Source of the DNA: Hydrocarboniclastica marina
Lineage (GTDB): Bacteria > Pseudomonadota > Gammaproteobacteria > Pseudomonadales > Oleiphilaceae
NCBI RefSeq assembly: GCF_004851605.1
Contig: NZ_CP031093.1
Span: 1,860,001-1,924,000 of the forward strand
Length of the DNA stretch: 64,000 nucleotides
Direction: 5' to 3'
The notes under the pieces were generated by a model. The model had not been told where the DNA came from and made no database searches. It saw only the letters and a program-made list of their open reading frames with translations. Below, in pieces: positions 41,393 to 54,677 of the stretch; within the stretch, counting starts at the first letter, position 1; each line of letters begins with the position of its first letter. A program made the translations under genes and the position numbers.

Positions 41393-43520
41393 ATCGCTGC
41401 TGAGACAACTGGCAGACAAAGCGGGACTTTTGCTCGAATGGCATGATAGCGAAGGCAATTTGTTGCACCTGAGTACAGAGGTAATGCAACACGTTCTGCC
41501 TAAACTGGGCTTTCCCGCCGACAGTGACGCGGCAGTTACTGAAAGTCTGGAGAAGCTGGAGCAGATACATCATCCCCGTAGCCCAGCTGACTTGCCCCCG
41601 CTGATAACCGCGGAGTGCGGGCGAGCTGTGTCACTGCCGTGCGCGCTCCAGCCCGGCACCAGGTTCTTGCTCAGGCTCGAGACCGGTCAGGAAGTCAACG
41701 GCGAGCTGGACGCAGCAGGCTGTATCCCTGCAGTCGACGACGCCGGTTATCACCGGCTGCAGCTGGGCGACGCGGACCTCTGTCTGGCGGTTGCACCGAC
41801 CCGCTGCTATACGCCTGCCGACGCCTGTTCCATTCAGGAAGCGCGCCTCTGGGGTATGGCGGCCCAGCTATACTCCTTGCGTCGTCCGGGCGATGGTGGG
41901 TTCGGCGATGCCCTGGCTTTACAACACCTGGGGCAATCTGCCGCCGGGCAGGGGGCAGACGCCGTGGCGATCAGCCCCACCCACGCCATGTTCAGTGGCG
42001 ATACGGCACGCTTCAGTCCTTATTCGCCATCGAGCCGGCTGTTGCGCAACGCTCTCTACTGCGCGCCCGAAGGCCTGATGGGCAAAGAACGTGTTGAGGC
42101 CGCGCAGGCCCGCTGCGGGATAAAGGAGCAGTTACGGATCCTGGAAGCCATGGAACTTGTGGACTGGCCTCGGGCCGGGTCGGCAAAACTGTTGTGGCTG
42201 CGGGCACTTTATGACGACGTGATGGGCTCGGATGACGCCCGGTCAGAGGCCCTGCGGCAACAGCTCGACGACTATCGCCAGCAAGGCGGCGAAGTACTGG
42301 AAGACCACTGCCGTTTTGAGGCCATCCTGGCGGCCCGTGGCCCGGGAACCTGGCGTGACTGGCCGGAAGAACTGCAGCATCCCCGCAGTACTGCGGTAGC
42401 GCGGTTTGCTGAGGAGCATGAAGATGAAGTCCGTTTCCATGCATTCCTGCAGTGGTTGGCGGCTGACGGCCTCCTGCGTGCTCATTCCGCCATGCGTGAG
42501 GCGGGCATGGCCGTTGGCATTATTTCTGATCTCGCCGTTGGTGCGGATGACGCGGGCAGCCAGACCTGGAGCCGGCAGGACGAGATGCTACAAGGGCTCT
42601 CGATAGGTGCACCGCCGGACTCATTCAATGTTCACGGGCAGGACTGGGGGCTGGCTGCGTTCTCGCCCCATGGGCTCGTGCAGTCGGGTTTTCGCAGCTT
42701 TATCGACATGTTGCGAGCGGGCTTCGACCAGTCCGGTGGTCTGCGGATTGATCACATTCTCGGGCTGATGCGCATGTGGCTGATCCCCCACGGGTCGGGC
42801 CCCGACCAGGGCGCCTATGTGCGCTACCCGTTTGACGACCTTCTCCGGCTGGTGGCGCTCGAGTCCTGGCGGCACCGCGCCATTGTGATCGGCGAGGACC
42901 TGGGCACCGTGGCGGCTGGTTTCAGCGAGCGACTCGCTGAGAAAGGCATACTGGGCATGAAAGTGCTTTGGTTTGAGAGAGGGTTTGAGAGAGGGCATGA
43001 GGGCAGCTTCCGCAATGCCGACAGTTGGTCCAGCGAAGCCATGGCCACGACCAGCACCCATGACCTGCCGACCGTTGCTGGCTGGTGGGCCGGCCGCGAC
43101 ATTGAATGGCGCAGCAGTCTCGGCCTCCTGAAGGCGGACCGTTCGGCGGAGGCGGAACACAACGGTCGGGCAAAAGAAAGGGCTCAACTCGCGCTCGCCC
43201 TCGGCCTTGTAGCGCCCCATTCGGTACCGGAAAAGCTGAGCGCAAGCGACCTGGACGCGACCCGCGTGCTCGACGCGACAGCCCGTTTCATGGCTCAGGT
43301 TCCGTCTCCGCTGACGCTGCTTCCGGTCGAAGATGTGCTGGGGCTGGAAGAGCAGGCGAATTTGCCAGGCACGATGGACGAGCATCCCAACTGGCGCCGC
43401 CGCTGGTCACCCGACGCAAAAGACTTACTTGAGTCCGCCGACGTCCGTCACCGTTTGCGCGGGCTGGACCAGTGCCGGCAAAAGGTCGAGCCACCAGCGA
43501 AGGCGGGGGCACAGCGATGA
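41385..43520 (+). CDS. malQ: 4-alpha-glucanotransferase MalQ (amylomaltase)
   Basis: The 711-residue GH77 enzyme transfers segments of alpha-1,4-glucan, with release of glucose. Signatures: the nucleophile in GGLRIDHILGLMRMW, the acid in IVIGEDLGTVAAGF and the third acid in TTSTHDLPTVAGWW. The N-terminal 180 residues are the extra domain of bacterial MalQ. An in-frame duplication FERGFERGHEGS occurs near residues 528-540, probably a recent slippage event. It overlaps treZ before and treY after. Confidence 0.92.
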   Translation: MDESLLRQLADKAGLLLEWHDSEGNLLHLSTEVMQHVLPKLGFPADSDAAVTESLEKLEQIHHPRSPADLPPLITAECGRAVSLPCALQPGTRFLLRLETGQEVNGELDAAGCIPAVDDAGYHRLQLGDADLCLAVAPTRCYTPADACSIQEARLWGMAAQLYSLRRPGDGGFGDALALQHLGQSAAGQGADAVAISPTHAMFSGDTARFSPYSPSSRLLRNALYCAPEGLMGKERVEAAQARCGIKEQLRILEAMELVDWPRAGSAKLLWLRALYDDVMGSDDARSEALRQQLDDYRQQGGEVLEDHCRFEAILAARGPGTWRDWPEELQHPRSTAVARFAEEHEDEVRFHAFLQWLAADGLLRAHSAMREAGMAVGIISDLAVGADDAGSQTWSRQDEMLQGLSIGAPPDSFNVHGQDWGLAAFSPHGLVQSGFRSFIDMLRAGFDQSGGLRIDHILGLMRMWLIPHGSGPDQGAYVRYPFDDLLRLVALESWRHRAIVIGEDLGTVAAGFSERLAEKGILGMKVLWFERGFERGHEGSFRNADSWSSEAMATTSTHDLPTVAGWWAGRDIEWRSSLGLLKADRSAEAEHNGRAKERAQLALALGLVAPHSVPEKLSASDLDATRVLDATARFMAQVPSPLTLLPVEDVLGLEEQANLPGTMDEHPNWRRRWSPDAKDLLESADVRHRLRGLDQCRQKVEPPAKAGAQR

Positions 43521-46279
43521 CCCAACTGGTCTCGACAATTCGCCTGCAGTTTCATGCAGATTTCACCCTCGACGATGCCGCTCAGCTGGTTGATTACTTT
43601 TCCAGCCTGGGCGTCACCCATATATACGCATCGCCTTTGCTGGCCTCGCGCGCCGGTTCGGCTCATGGCTACGACGGGATTGATCCGACACGGCTTGACC
43701 CGGAGCTGGGCGATGAAGCCGCGCTTGAGCGCCTGGTAAAGCGACTGCGGGAAAAGGACATGGGCCTGGTCATGGACATCGTCCCCAACCATGTGGCGGT
43801 GGGCGGTTCCGAGAACCAATGGTGGCAGGACGTACTGCGCTGGGGCCGGCAAAGCCGCTACGCCGACTTCTTCGATATTGACTGGGAATCACCCGACCCG
43901 TTACTCACCGGCAAAGTACTGGTTCCTTTCCTCGGTCAGCCCTACGGGGAATCGCTCATTTCGGGCGATCTCAAACTCGGCTGGGAAAGCGGCTTTCACG
44001 TCGACTACCACGAGCACCGTTTTCCTATTGACCCGCGCACCTACGGGCTTATTCTGGCCGAAATGGGCGGCGACGACCTTGAGCCCATCCGGCACCAGTG
44101 CGCTGCGGCGGAGAGTGCTGAAGATCTAGTGCAGACCCATGAAGCGTTGGGCAAGGTGCTGGATACCCGTCAGGGCAGGGAGCAACTTGACCAAGTGGTG
44201 GCCTGCTTCGACGGCCGCAGTGACGACGGGTCAGAGCGCCTGCATCGGCTTTTGGAGGAGCAGAACTACCGGCTGGCCTGGTGGCGCACGGCATCGGATG
44301 ACATCAACTGGCGCCGGTTTTTCGATGTGACGGAGTTGGGTGGCTTGCGTATCGAGTTGCCTCATGTCTTCGAAGAGGTGCACAGCGAGATTTTCCGCCT
44401 GGTCGAACTCGGCTGGGTGGATGGGTTAAGGGTTGACCATGTGGATGGTCTGGTCGATCCGCGTGGGTACTGCCGCAAACTGCGAAGCCGCCTCGATGAA
44501 CTGGCTGAACGGCGACCCGATAACGTGCCACGGCGCGTCGCGCTTTTCGTTGAGAAAATACTCGCTGCCGACGAGCCTCTGCATCAGGACTGGCAGGTCG
44601 ACGGCACGACGGGCTACGAGTTCATGAATGACGTCTCGGCGCTTCAGCACGATCCGTCCCATGTTGGCCTGCTGCGCGACCTCTGGCGCGAAACCAGCGG
44701 TCGAAGCGATGACTTCCATCTTGAGGAACGGCGAGCGCGCATTGAAATCCTGCGTACGACACTGGCCAGCGAATTCTCCGCCTGCGCCCGGGCGCTGCTG
44801 GCCGTTGCCCGGCAGGACCTGTCGACACGGGACTTCACGCTGGGCGCGGTCAAACGGACGCTCGCCGCGCTGATAAGACATTTTAGGGTTTACCGCACCT
44901 ACGCTGACCAGAACGGCAGACCACCCGAGGATGAATCATTCTTTCAGCAGGCTATGGCGGGCGCGAAGCAGGAGTTGAACGACCCGGATCACATTATCCT
45001 GATGAACCTTGAACGGTGGCTTGGGGGCGAGGCGCCATCGGCAATAGAAGTCGCCAGGGAACGCGCCCTTCGATTGAAGGCCATAGCCCGGTTTCAGCAA
45101 CTGACTTCGCCAGTGGCTGCTAAAGCGGTGGAAGACACGGCGGGTTACCGCTCCGCAGTGCTTATCTCCCGCAATGATGTCGGCTTCGAGCCAGACCGCC
45201 TCAGTTATTCGCCGCTGGACTTCCACCAGGCCTGTGGCGATCGCGCCCGCTATTTTCCGCGTTCGATGGTGACTACCGCCACCCATGACCACAAACGCGG
45301 CGAAGACGTGCGCGCGCGTCTGGCCGCGCTCAGCGAACAAGCCGGACGTTTCGCCTCGGATGTCCGACGCTGGCAGCGCGATGCCGAGCCCCTACGGCAA
45401 AAATTGTCCGGTGGATTGGCGCCCGCGCCGGCGGATGAACTGATTCTCTATCAGATCCTGCTGGGCTCCTGGCCGCTGGAGCTTGACGACAGTGATGATG
45501 CGGGGATCACCCACTACCGTGACCGGCTCCTGCAATGGCACGAGAAAGCACTGCGGGAAGCCAAACTGCATAGTCACTGGCTCTGGCCGGACGCAGGCTA
45601 TGAACGTGCCTGTAGCGAATTCCTTACCGGATTGTTCGAAACGGCGTCCCTGCGGCGGGACATCGCCAACGCGGCGCGTTCACTCGACGTTGCCGGAGCA
45701 GTCAATGGCCTGGCACAGACCACCTTGCGGATAACCGTACCCGGCATCCCCGACCTGTATCAGGGCACTGAATTCTGGGACCTGTCTCTGGTTGATCCGG
45801 ATAATCGGCGACCCGTCGACTACGCACTGCGCGCAGAAACGCTGCGGCAGAACCCAGTACCGACTGAGGCTCTGGAAGCCTGGCGCAACGGTCAGGTCAA
45901 GCAGGCGCTCATAGCTCGACTTCTGCACCTGCGCCGCGACTGTCCCGAACTGTTCCTGCAAGGCAGCTATGAACCCGTTGATGTTGTCGGCAGCCGAGCC
46001 CGCCACGTAGTCGCATTTATCCGCCGCCGGCAGAGAGAAGCCGTTTTGGTCGTCGTCCCACGACTGCCTTCCACTTTGCTTGAAGGTGCTGAACTGCCGG
46101 TCATAGCCCAGGCGCAGTGGGGTGATACCCGGCTGCAGCTACCGGAGGGTTTTTTGGCCGCAACGTCGGATGACTGGCAGAACCTGCTGTCCGATGAGGA
46201 ACTGAGAATCACAGAAGACGCCGTTCCGGTAGCGAAGCTGCTGGCAGAATTTCCCGTTGGTGTGCTCAAGGCCCGATAG
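43517..46279 (+). CDS. treY: Malto-oligosyltrehalose synthase TreY
   Basis: The 920-residue GH13 enzyme converts the reducing end of a maltodextrin into a trehalosyl end. Marks: STIRLQFHADFTLDDAAQLVDY, IYASPLLASRAGSAHGYDG, nucleophile region DGLRVDHVDGLVDP, acid region LFVEKILAADEPL and TTATHDHKRGEDVRARL, as in TreY. Its ATG overlaps the stop of malQ (ATGA); a frame extension to 43472 inside malQ is not needed. Together with TreZ it makes trehalose directly from glycogen or maltodextrin. Confidence 0.94.
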   Translation: MTQLVSTIRLQFHADFTLDDAAQLVDYFSSLGVTHIYASPLLASRAGSAHGYDGIDPTRLDPELGDEAALERLVKRLREKDMGLVMDIVPNHVAVGGSENQWWQDVLRWGRQSRYADFFDIDWESPDPLLTGKVLVPFLGQPYGESLISGDLKLGWESGFHVDYHEHRFPIDPRTYGLILAEMGGDDLEPIRHQCAAAESAEDLVQTHEALGKVLDTRQGREQLDQVVACFDGRSDDGSERLHRLLEEQNYRLAWWRTASDDINWRRFFDVTELGGLRIELPHVFEEVHSEIFRLVELGWVDGLRVDHVDGLVDPRGYCRKLRSRLDELAERRPDNVPRRVALFVEKILAADEPLHQDWQVDGTTGYEFMNDVSALQHDPSHVGLLRDLWRETSGRSDDFHLEERRARIEILRTTLASEFSACARALLAVARQDLSTRDFTLGAVKRTLAALIRHFRVYRTYADQNGRPPEDESFFQQAMAGAKQELNDPDHIILMNLERWLGGEAPSAIEVARERALRLKAIARFQQLTSPVAAKAVEDTAGYRSAVLISRNDVGFEPDRLSYSPLDFHQACGDRARYFPRSMVTTATHDHKRGEDVRARLAALSEQAGRFASDVRRWQRDAEPLRQKLSGGLAPAPADELILYQILLGSWPLELDDSDDAGITHYRDRLLQWHEKALREAKLHSHWLWPDAGYERACSEFLTGLFETASLRRDIANAARSLDVAGAVNGLAQTTLRITVPGIPDLYQGTEFWDLSLVDPDNRRPVDYALRAETLRQNPVPTEALEAWRNGQVKQALIARLLHLRRDCPELFLQGSYEPVDVVGSRARHVVAFIRRRQREAVLVVVPRLPSTLLEGAELPVIAQAQWGDTRLQLPEGFLAATSDDWQNLLSDEELRITEDAVPVAKLLAEFPVGVLKAR

Positions 46280-46329
46280 GCCTGCACCAGGCGGTCGTCA
46301 GAACCAATGAACACAGGGAGGGAACAACA

Positions 46330-46764
46330 ATGACTGATCAGGATCTGCGCGTACGGCAATTGGCTTATCGCATATGGGAGTCAGAAGGCAGGCCGTCTGG
46401 CCAGGAGCAGCGGCACTGGGACATGGCGCTGAAGATCGTGCAGGCCGAGCGGGGCCACAACACGCCGGTGGATGACCTGCCCCTGCAAGCGCCTGACGAC
46501 CAGGAACCGGTCGATGATCGGGGCGCCTCGGACTACGCCAGGCCCGAGCCGATCACCAGTCCGGCAAAGGCTCCGGTTTCGCCGGGCGCAAAGGGTAAGA
46601 AAGCCATTGCAGAGGCTGAGAAGAAGGCGAACGCCCGCGCCGGTGTCGGTGGCAAGCCCAAAGCCGAGAAGCCCAAGACCGCGACGGCTCAAACGGGTGC
46701 CAAAGCGCCCGGAACCAAAAAGCCGGCAAAAGCACCGAGGAAGCCGAAGGGCGACGCCGGTTAG
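46330..46764 (+). CDS. DUF2934 protein with basic, alanine-rich tail
   Basis: The 144-residue protein starts with a DUF2934 helix pair (VRQLAYRIWESEGRPSGQE and HWDMALKIVQAE, residues 7-40), then continues with a disordered stretch rich in Pro, Ala, Lys and Gly (about 60-144). DUF2934 proteins are small, have no known function and appear beside glycogen/trehalose genes and stress genes in other bacteria. The basic tail would allow binding to nucleic acid or polyanions. It lies between treY and glgX, in the same direction. Confidence 0.8.
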   Translation: MTDQDLRVRQLAYRIWESEGRPSGQEQRHWDMALKIVQAERGHNTPVDDLPLQAPDDQEPVDDRGASDYARPEPITSPAKAPVSPGAKGKKAIAEAEKKANARAGVGGKPKAEKPKTATAQTGAKAPGTKKPAKAPRKPKGDAG

Positions 46765-46914
46765 CTAACCGCGCCCGCGCGCCCGGCTGCAGCAGCGCAG
46801 AAGAAACAGCACGCTGCCAGCTCCGGCCCGAGGCGCACCGCAGCCGTGGCCGAGCGATACAAGAGTGCGCCGCTTGATGCTTCGGTGGCAAAAAATTCTT
46901 CATGGATGAGAAGT

Positions 46915-49092
46915 ATGAGCAAAACCAATAATGGCTTTAAATCGCGGGTTCGTGAGGGCTCGCCGTTTCCCCGGGGCGCAACGTGGGACGGACTCGGCGT
47001 CAACTTCGCCTTGTTCTCCGCGAACGCCACACGGGTAGAACTCTGCCTTTTTGACCTGGAGGGCAAAGAAGAAATTGAGCGCATCGATATGCCCGAATAC
47101 ACGGATGAGATCTGGCACTGCTATCTGCCGGATGCGCGTCCAGGTCAGCTTTACGGGTATCGTGTGCACGGTCCTTACGAGCCAGAAAAAGGGCACCGCT
47201 TCAATCCGAACAAACTGCTGCTCGACCCCTATGCCAAAGGCATCGTCGGCGAAGTCGAGTGGGTCGACGAGGTATTCGGCTACACCATCGGCCATCCCGA
47301 TGGCGACCTCAGTTTTGACGAGCGCGATAGTGCTCCGTTCATGCCCCGCTGCGAAGTTATCGACCCGGCGTTCACCTGGGGTCGCTCCCGCGATGTAGAT
47401 ATCCCCTGGAGCCGCACCGTTATCTACGAAGCTCATGTGCGCGGCTTCACCATGGCGCACCCGGATGTGCCCGAACACCTGCGTGGCACTTTCGCCGGCA
47501 TGATGACAGGAGCCGTCGCCCAGTACATCAAGTCGCTCGGCGTCACGTCCGTGGAGTTTCTGCCGATCCACGAGTTCGTGCAGGATCAACGGCTGCTGGA
47601 ACAAGGCCTGCGCAACTATTGGGGATATAACAGCATCGGCTTCTTCGCCCCCCATCGGGCCTATATGGCAGGGGACTCGGTCAGCGAATTCAAGGAAATG
47701 GTGGCGCGCTTTCATGCTGCCAATCTCGAGGTCATTCTCGATGTGGTCTACAACCATACGGCTGAGGGCAACGAACTGGGTCCGACCCTGTCATTCAAGG
47801 GTATCGACAATGCGTCGTACTACCGCCTCATGCCGGAAAAACCGCGCTACTACATCGACGATACCGGGACCGGCAATACAGTGAATCTGAGCCATCCCCG
47901 CGTGCTGCAGATGGTGACGGACTCCCTACGTTACTGGGCAGAAGAAATGCGTGTCGATGGCTTCCGTTTTGATCTGGCGACGATCCTGGCCCGCGAGCCC
48001 GATGGCTTCGATGAGGCCGGCGGCTTTTTGCAGAGTTGTTACCAAGATCCCGTCCTGAGCCAGGTCAAGCTGATCGCCGAACCTTGGGATTGCGGTCCCG
48101 GCGGTTATCAGGTGGGGCGGTTCCCGCCGGGCTGGGCCGAATGGAACGACCAGTATCGCGACACCCTCAGGGCATTCTGGCGGGGAGACCAGGGTCAGCT
48201 TGCCGAACTGGCGACCCGGCTTACTGCTTCAGCGGACCTGTTCAACCGTCGCGGACGCCGCCCATACGCATCCATCAACTTTGTCACGGCCCACGACGGT
48301 TACACCCTTTACGATCTGGTGGCCTATGAGGAAAAACACAACGAGGCGAACGGCGAAGACAACGAAGACGGCCACGATCACAACATATCGTGCAATTACG
48401 GCGTAGAAGGCGAGACCGACGATCCGGCGATAAACGCCATCCGACTGCGCCAGGTACGCAACTTCGTCGCTACGGTGCTGTTCTCCCAGGGCACGCCGAT
48501 GCTGTTGGCGGGGGACGAAATGCTACGTACCCAGGGCGGCAATAACAATGCTTACTGCCAGGACAACGAGATAGGTTGGATCGACTGGGACCACAGCGAA
48601 GAAGCTCGAAACATGATCGACTTCGTTCGCCGAGTGATCGCGTTGCGTTTGCGCTATCCCATTCTGCGGCGCGGGCGTTTCCTGACGGGCAAGTATGACG
48701 AGAACTTTGGTAACAAGGACGTGACCTGGCTTGCGCCGAGCGGCGAGGAGATGTCGGTCGAGGATTGGGAGGATCCAGCCACTTGCAGCATGGCCGTCCT
48801 TCTTAACGGCAGTGCCCAGGCCACAGGCATTCGGCGTCGGGGCGAAGATGTGACGCTATTGCTCCTGTTGAATGCCCACCATGAGCCCGTGGATTTTCAG
48901 CTACCCGAGCCTCCTGACGGGTATATCTGGATGTATCGGCTCGACACAGCCCATCTGGAAGAAGGCGCTGATTACCGGCACTTGTCCAATGGCACCCATG
49001 AAGTCGAATCCCGCTCCCTGGCCTTGATGGAACTGGTGCACGAGCGCAGGCGGCAGTGGTCGCGACGTGATCCTGACGAGGAGGACGAGTAG
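46915..49092 (+). CDS. glgX: Glycogen debranching enzyme GlgX
   Basis: The 725-residue GH13 isoamylase-type enzyme cleaves alpha-1,6 branches of limit dextrins. It has a CBM48 start (REGSPFPRGATWDGLGVNFA), NYWGYNSIGFFAPH, the nucleophile in VDGFRFDLATILARE, the acid in LIAEPWDCGPGGYQVG, the third acid in FVTAHDGYTLYDLV, and NNAYCQDNEIGWIDW. The start is not certain; ATG 46915 suits the family, while in-frame codons at 46906 and 46846 are alternatives. It supplies short linear maltodextrins for TreY and MalQ. Confidence 0.92.
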   Translation: MSKTNNGFKSRVREGSPFPRGATWDGLGVNFALFSANATRVELCLFDLEGKEEIERIDMPEYTDEIWHCYLPDARPGQLYGYRVHGPYEPEKGHRFNPNKLLLDPYAKGIVGEVEWVDEVFGYTIGHPDGDLSFDERDSAPFMPRCEVIDPAFTWGRSRDVDIPWSRTVIYEAHVRGFTMAHPDVPEHLRGTFAGMMTGAVAQYIKSLGVTSVEFLPIHEFVQDQRLLEQGLRNYWGYNSIGFFAPHRAYMAGDSVSEFKEMVARFHAANLEVILDVVYNHTAEGNELGPTLSFKGIDNASYYRLMPEKPRYYIDDTGTGNTVNLSHPRVLQMVTDSLRYWAEEMRVDGFRFDLATILAREPDGFDEAGGFLQSCYQDPVLSQVKLIAEPWDCGPGGYQVGRFPPGWAEWNDQYRDTLRAFWRGDQGQLAELATRLTASADLFNRRGRRPYASINFVTAHDGYTLYDLVAYEEKHNEANGEDNEDGHDHNISCNYGVEGETDDPAINAIRLRQVRNFVATVLFSQGTPMLLAGDEMLRTQGGNNNAYCQDNEIGWIDWDHSEEARNMIDFVRRVIALRLRYPILRRGRFLTGKYDENFGNKDVTWLAPSGEEMSVEDWEDPATCSMAVLLNGSAQATGIRRRGEDVTLLLLLNAHHEPVDFQLPEPPDGYIWMYRLDTAHLEEGADYRHLSNGTHEVESRSLALMELVHERRRQWSRRDPDEEDE

Positions 49093-49181
49093 GCGAGGGC
49101 TGACCGTACTTGCCCCCGGAGTCTACGGGCGCGGTCGCGCCGCCCCAGGTCCGACTGAACAGAAGCATGGAGGAGAAGCTG

Positions 49182-51206
49182 ATGGCCAGGAAAAGCAAGA
49201 CCACAACCGTGGAGCCGCGGAGCGCCGGTGACTCAGAGGAAGTTTTGCATGCCGCAGCCGCGCCGCGAATCGCGATCGAGTCAGTGCAGCCCGCGCTAAA
49301 CGGTGGCCGGTTTCCGATCAAGGCGATCGCGGGCCAACCGGTGGAGGTTTCTGCCGCGATATTTGCCGACGGTCACGATGTTCTGGCGGCTGCCGTACGC
49401 TGGCGTGACCTTGAGGGGGCATGGCACAGGGAGCCCATGAGCCTGGTGCGGCCGCTGGGGAATGATCTCTGGTCTGGTCAGTTCGTGCCAGAAAATCCCG
49501 GCCGCTACATGTTCGAGATTGAGGCCTGGTGGGACCTTTTCGGCACTTTCAGGGACGAGCTCTACAAAAAACATCACGCCGGCGTTCCGGTCGGGCTGGA
49601 GTTGGAGGAAGGCAGGCGCCTGGTCGCTTCTGTGCTCGAGCAGGTGTCGGGGGATACCAGGGCTGAGCTTGAACATCTTTATACGCGCTTACAGCAGGCG
49701 GACGGCGACAGTGACCGGGTTGCGGTGATGCTTGACGGCAAGACGCGGAAGGTTATGGCTGACGCGGACACACGTCCTCATCTGGCGCGGACCGAGATTG
49801 GGTATCCGGTCGAGGTTGACCGTCAGAAGGCCCTGTTCTCAAGCTGGTATGAGCTGTTTCCCCGTTCCGAGACGGACGATCCCCGCCGGCATGGCACTTT
49901 TGCTGATGTTCATCGCCGACTGCCGATGATCCGCGACATGGGGTTTGACGTGCTTTATTTTCCGCCCATTCACCCGATCGGCAAGGCCCATCGAAAGGGC
50001 CGGAACAATACGCTGGATGCCGGCCCCGACGATGTAGGCAGCCCTTACGCGATCGGCAGTCCCGAGGGCGGCCATGAGGCGATCCACCCGGAGTTGGGCA
50101 GTTTTGAGGACTTTCGGGCATTGCGCGATGCCGCAGCGGACTACGGCATGGAAATCGCGCTCGACTTTGCCATTCAGTGCTCACCAGACCACCCCTGGCT
50201 CAAGGAACACCCGGGCTGGTTCTCCTGGCGCCCAGACGGCTCTATACGCTATGCCGAAAACCCACCCAAAAAATACCAGGACATCGTCAATGTCGACTTC
50301 TATGCTGAGGATGCGATTCCGTCGCTTTGGCTTGCGCTCAGGGATGTGGTCGAACACTGGGTCGAACAGGGCGTACGCATATTCCGGGTAGACAACCCGC
50401 ATACCAAGCCGTTTCCGTTCTGGGAGTGGCTGATCGCCGACATTCGCAGCCGGGATCCTGGCGTTCTGTTCCTGGCAGAGGCCTTTACCCGGCCAGCCGT
50501 GATGTCTCGTTTGGGCAAGCTGGGCTTCAACCAGAGTTACACCTACTTTACCTGGCGCCATACCAAGGCCGAGCTGACCGAGTACTTTACGCAGCTGAAC
50601 GAGCCGCCGCTGCGCTACAGCTTCCGCCCCAATTTCTTCGTCAATACGCCGGATATCAACCCCACGTTTCTGCAGTCGTCGGGACGACCGGGCTTTCTCA
50701 TCAGGGCAGCCCTTGCGACACTGGGGTCAGGTTCCTGGGGAATGTACTCGGGGTTTGAGCTTTGCGAGGGCGAGCCGGTCCCGGGCAAGGAGGAGTACCT
50801 GAACTCCGAGAAATACGAGCTGAGGCCCCGAAATTACGCCGCCGCGGGCAATATTATCTACGAGATCGCGCAACTTAATCGGATCAGGCGCGAAAATCCC
50901 GCGCTACAGACGCACCTGGGGCTCGAATTTCACCCCATTCACAACGAGCGCCTGCTGTTTTTCAGCAAGCGCACACAGGACAACAGCAATGTGGTTTTTG
51001 GCGCAATCAACCTGGATCCGTTTGAAGCACACGAGGGGCACTTCGAGTTGCCGTTGTGGAAGCTCGGCATGCCGGATGACGCCGCGCTGGACGCCGAGGA
51101 CCTCATGACCGGACATCGCTGGACCTGGTATGGGAAGCATCAATGGACACGGCTCGAGCCGGGGATGCCCTTTGGCATCTGGAGGGTAGATGTCGGCAGA
51201 CATTAG
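49182..51206 (+). CDS. glgE: Alpha-1,4-glucan:maltose-1-phosphate maltosyltransferase GlgE
   Basis: The 674-residue GH13_3 enzyme extends alpha-glucan with maltose from maltose-1-phosphate. Marks: FPIKAIAGQPVEVSAAIF in the N-terminal module, FPPIHPIGKAHRKGRNNTL, ALDFAIQCSPDHPWLKEHP, YAENPPKKYQDIVNVDFY, the nucleophile in FRVDNPHTKPFPFWEW and the acid in LFLAEAFTRPAVM. ATG 49182 follows GGAGGAG with suitable spacing; a frame extension upstream is less likely. Next comes the treS-maltokinase fusion that makes its substrate, so the classical GlgE pathway is encoded together. Confidence 0.93.
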   Translation: MARKSKTTTVEPRSAGDSEEVLHAAAAPRIAIESVQPALNGGRFPIKAIAGQPVEVSAAIFADGHDVLAAAVRWRDLEGAWHREPMSLVRPLGNDLWSGQFVPENPGRYMFEIEAWWDLFGTFRDELYKKHHAGVPVGLELEEGRRLVASVLEQVSGDTRAELEHLYTRLQQADGDSDRVAVMLDGKTRKVMADADTRPHLARTEIGYPVEVDRQKALFSSWYELFPRSETDDPRRHGTFADVHRRLPMIRDMGFDVLYFPPIHPIGKAHRKGRNNTLDAGPDDVGSPYAIGSPEGGHEAIHPELGSFEDFRALRDAAADYGMEIALDFAIQCSPDHPWLKEHPGWFSWRPDGSIRYAENPPKKYQDIVNVDFYAEDAIPSLWLALRDVVEHWVEQGVRIFRVDNPHTKPFPFWEWLIADIRSRDPGVLFLAEAFTRPAVMSRLGKLGFNQSYTYFTWRHTKAELTEYFTQLNEPPLRYSFRPNFFVNTPDINPTFLQSSGRPGFLIRAALATLGSGSWGMYSGFELCEGEPVPGKEEYLNSEKYELRPRNYAAAGNIIYEIAQLNRIRRENPALQTHLGLEFHPIHNERLLFFSKRTQDNSNVVFGAINLDPFEAHEGHFELPLWKLGMPDDAALDAEDLMTGHRWTWYGKHQWTRLEPGMPFGIWRVDVGRH

Positions 51207-51311
51207 ATAGGGCCGGGGACAGAGTCCAGTATTGAAACGACCTATTGGGCGCCGCCATTACGTGGGCGCCACTAATGAACCACGCAAGAACAAGGCAAGG
51301 AGGCAAACGCA

Positions 51312-54669
<3,358 letters not shown>

Positions 54670-54677
<8 letters not shown>

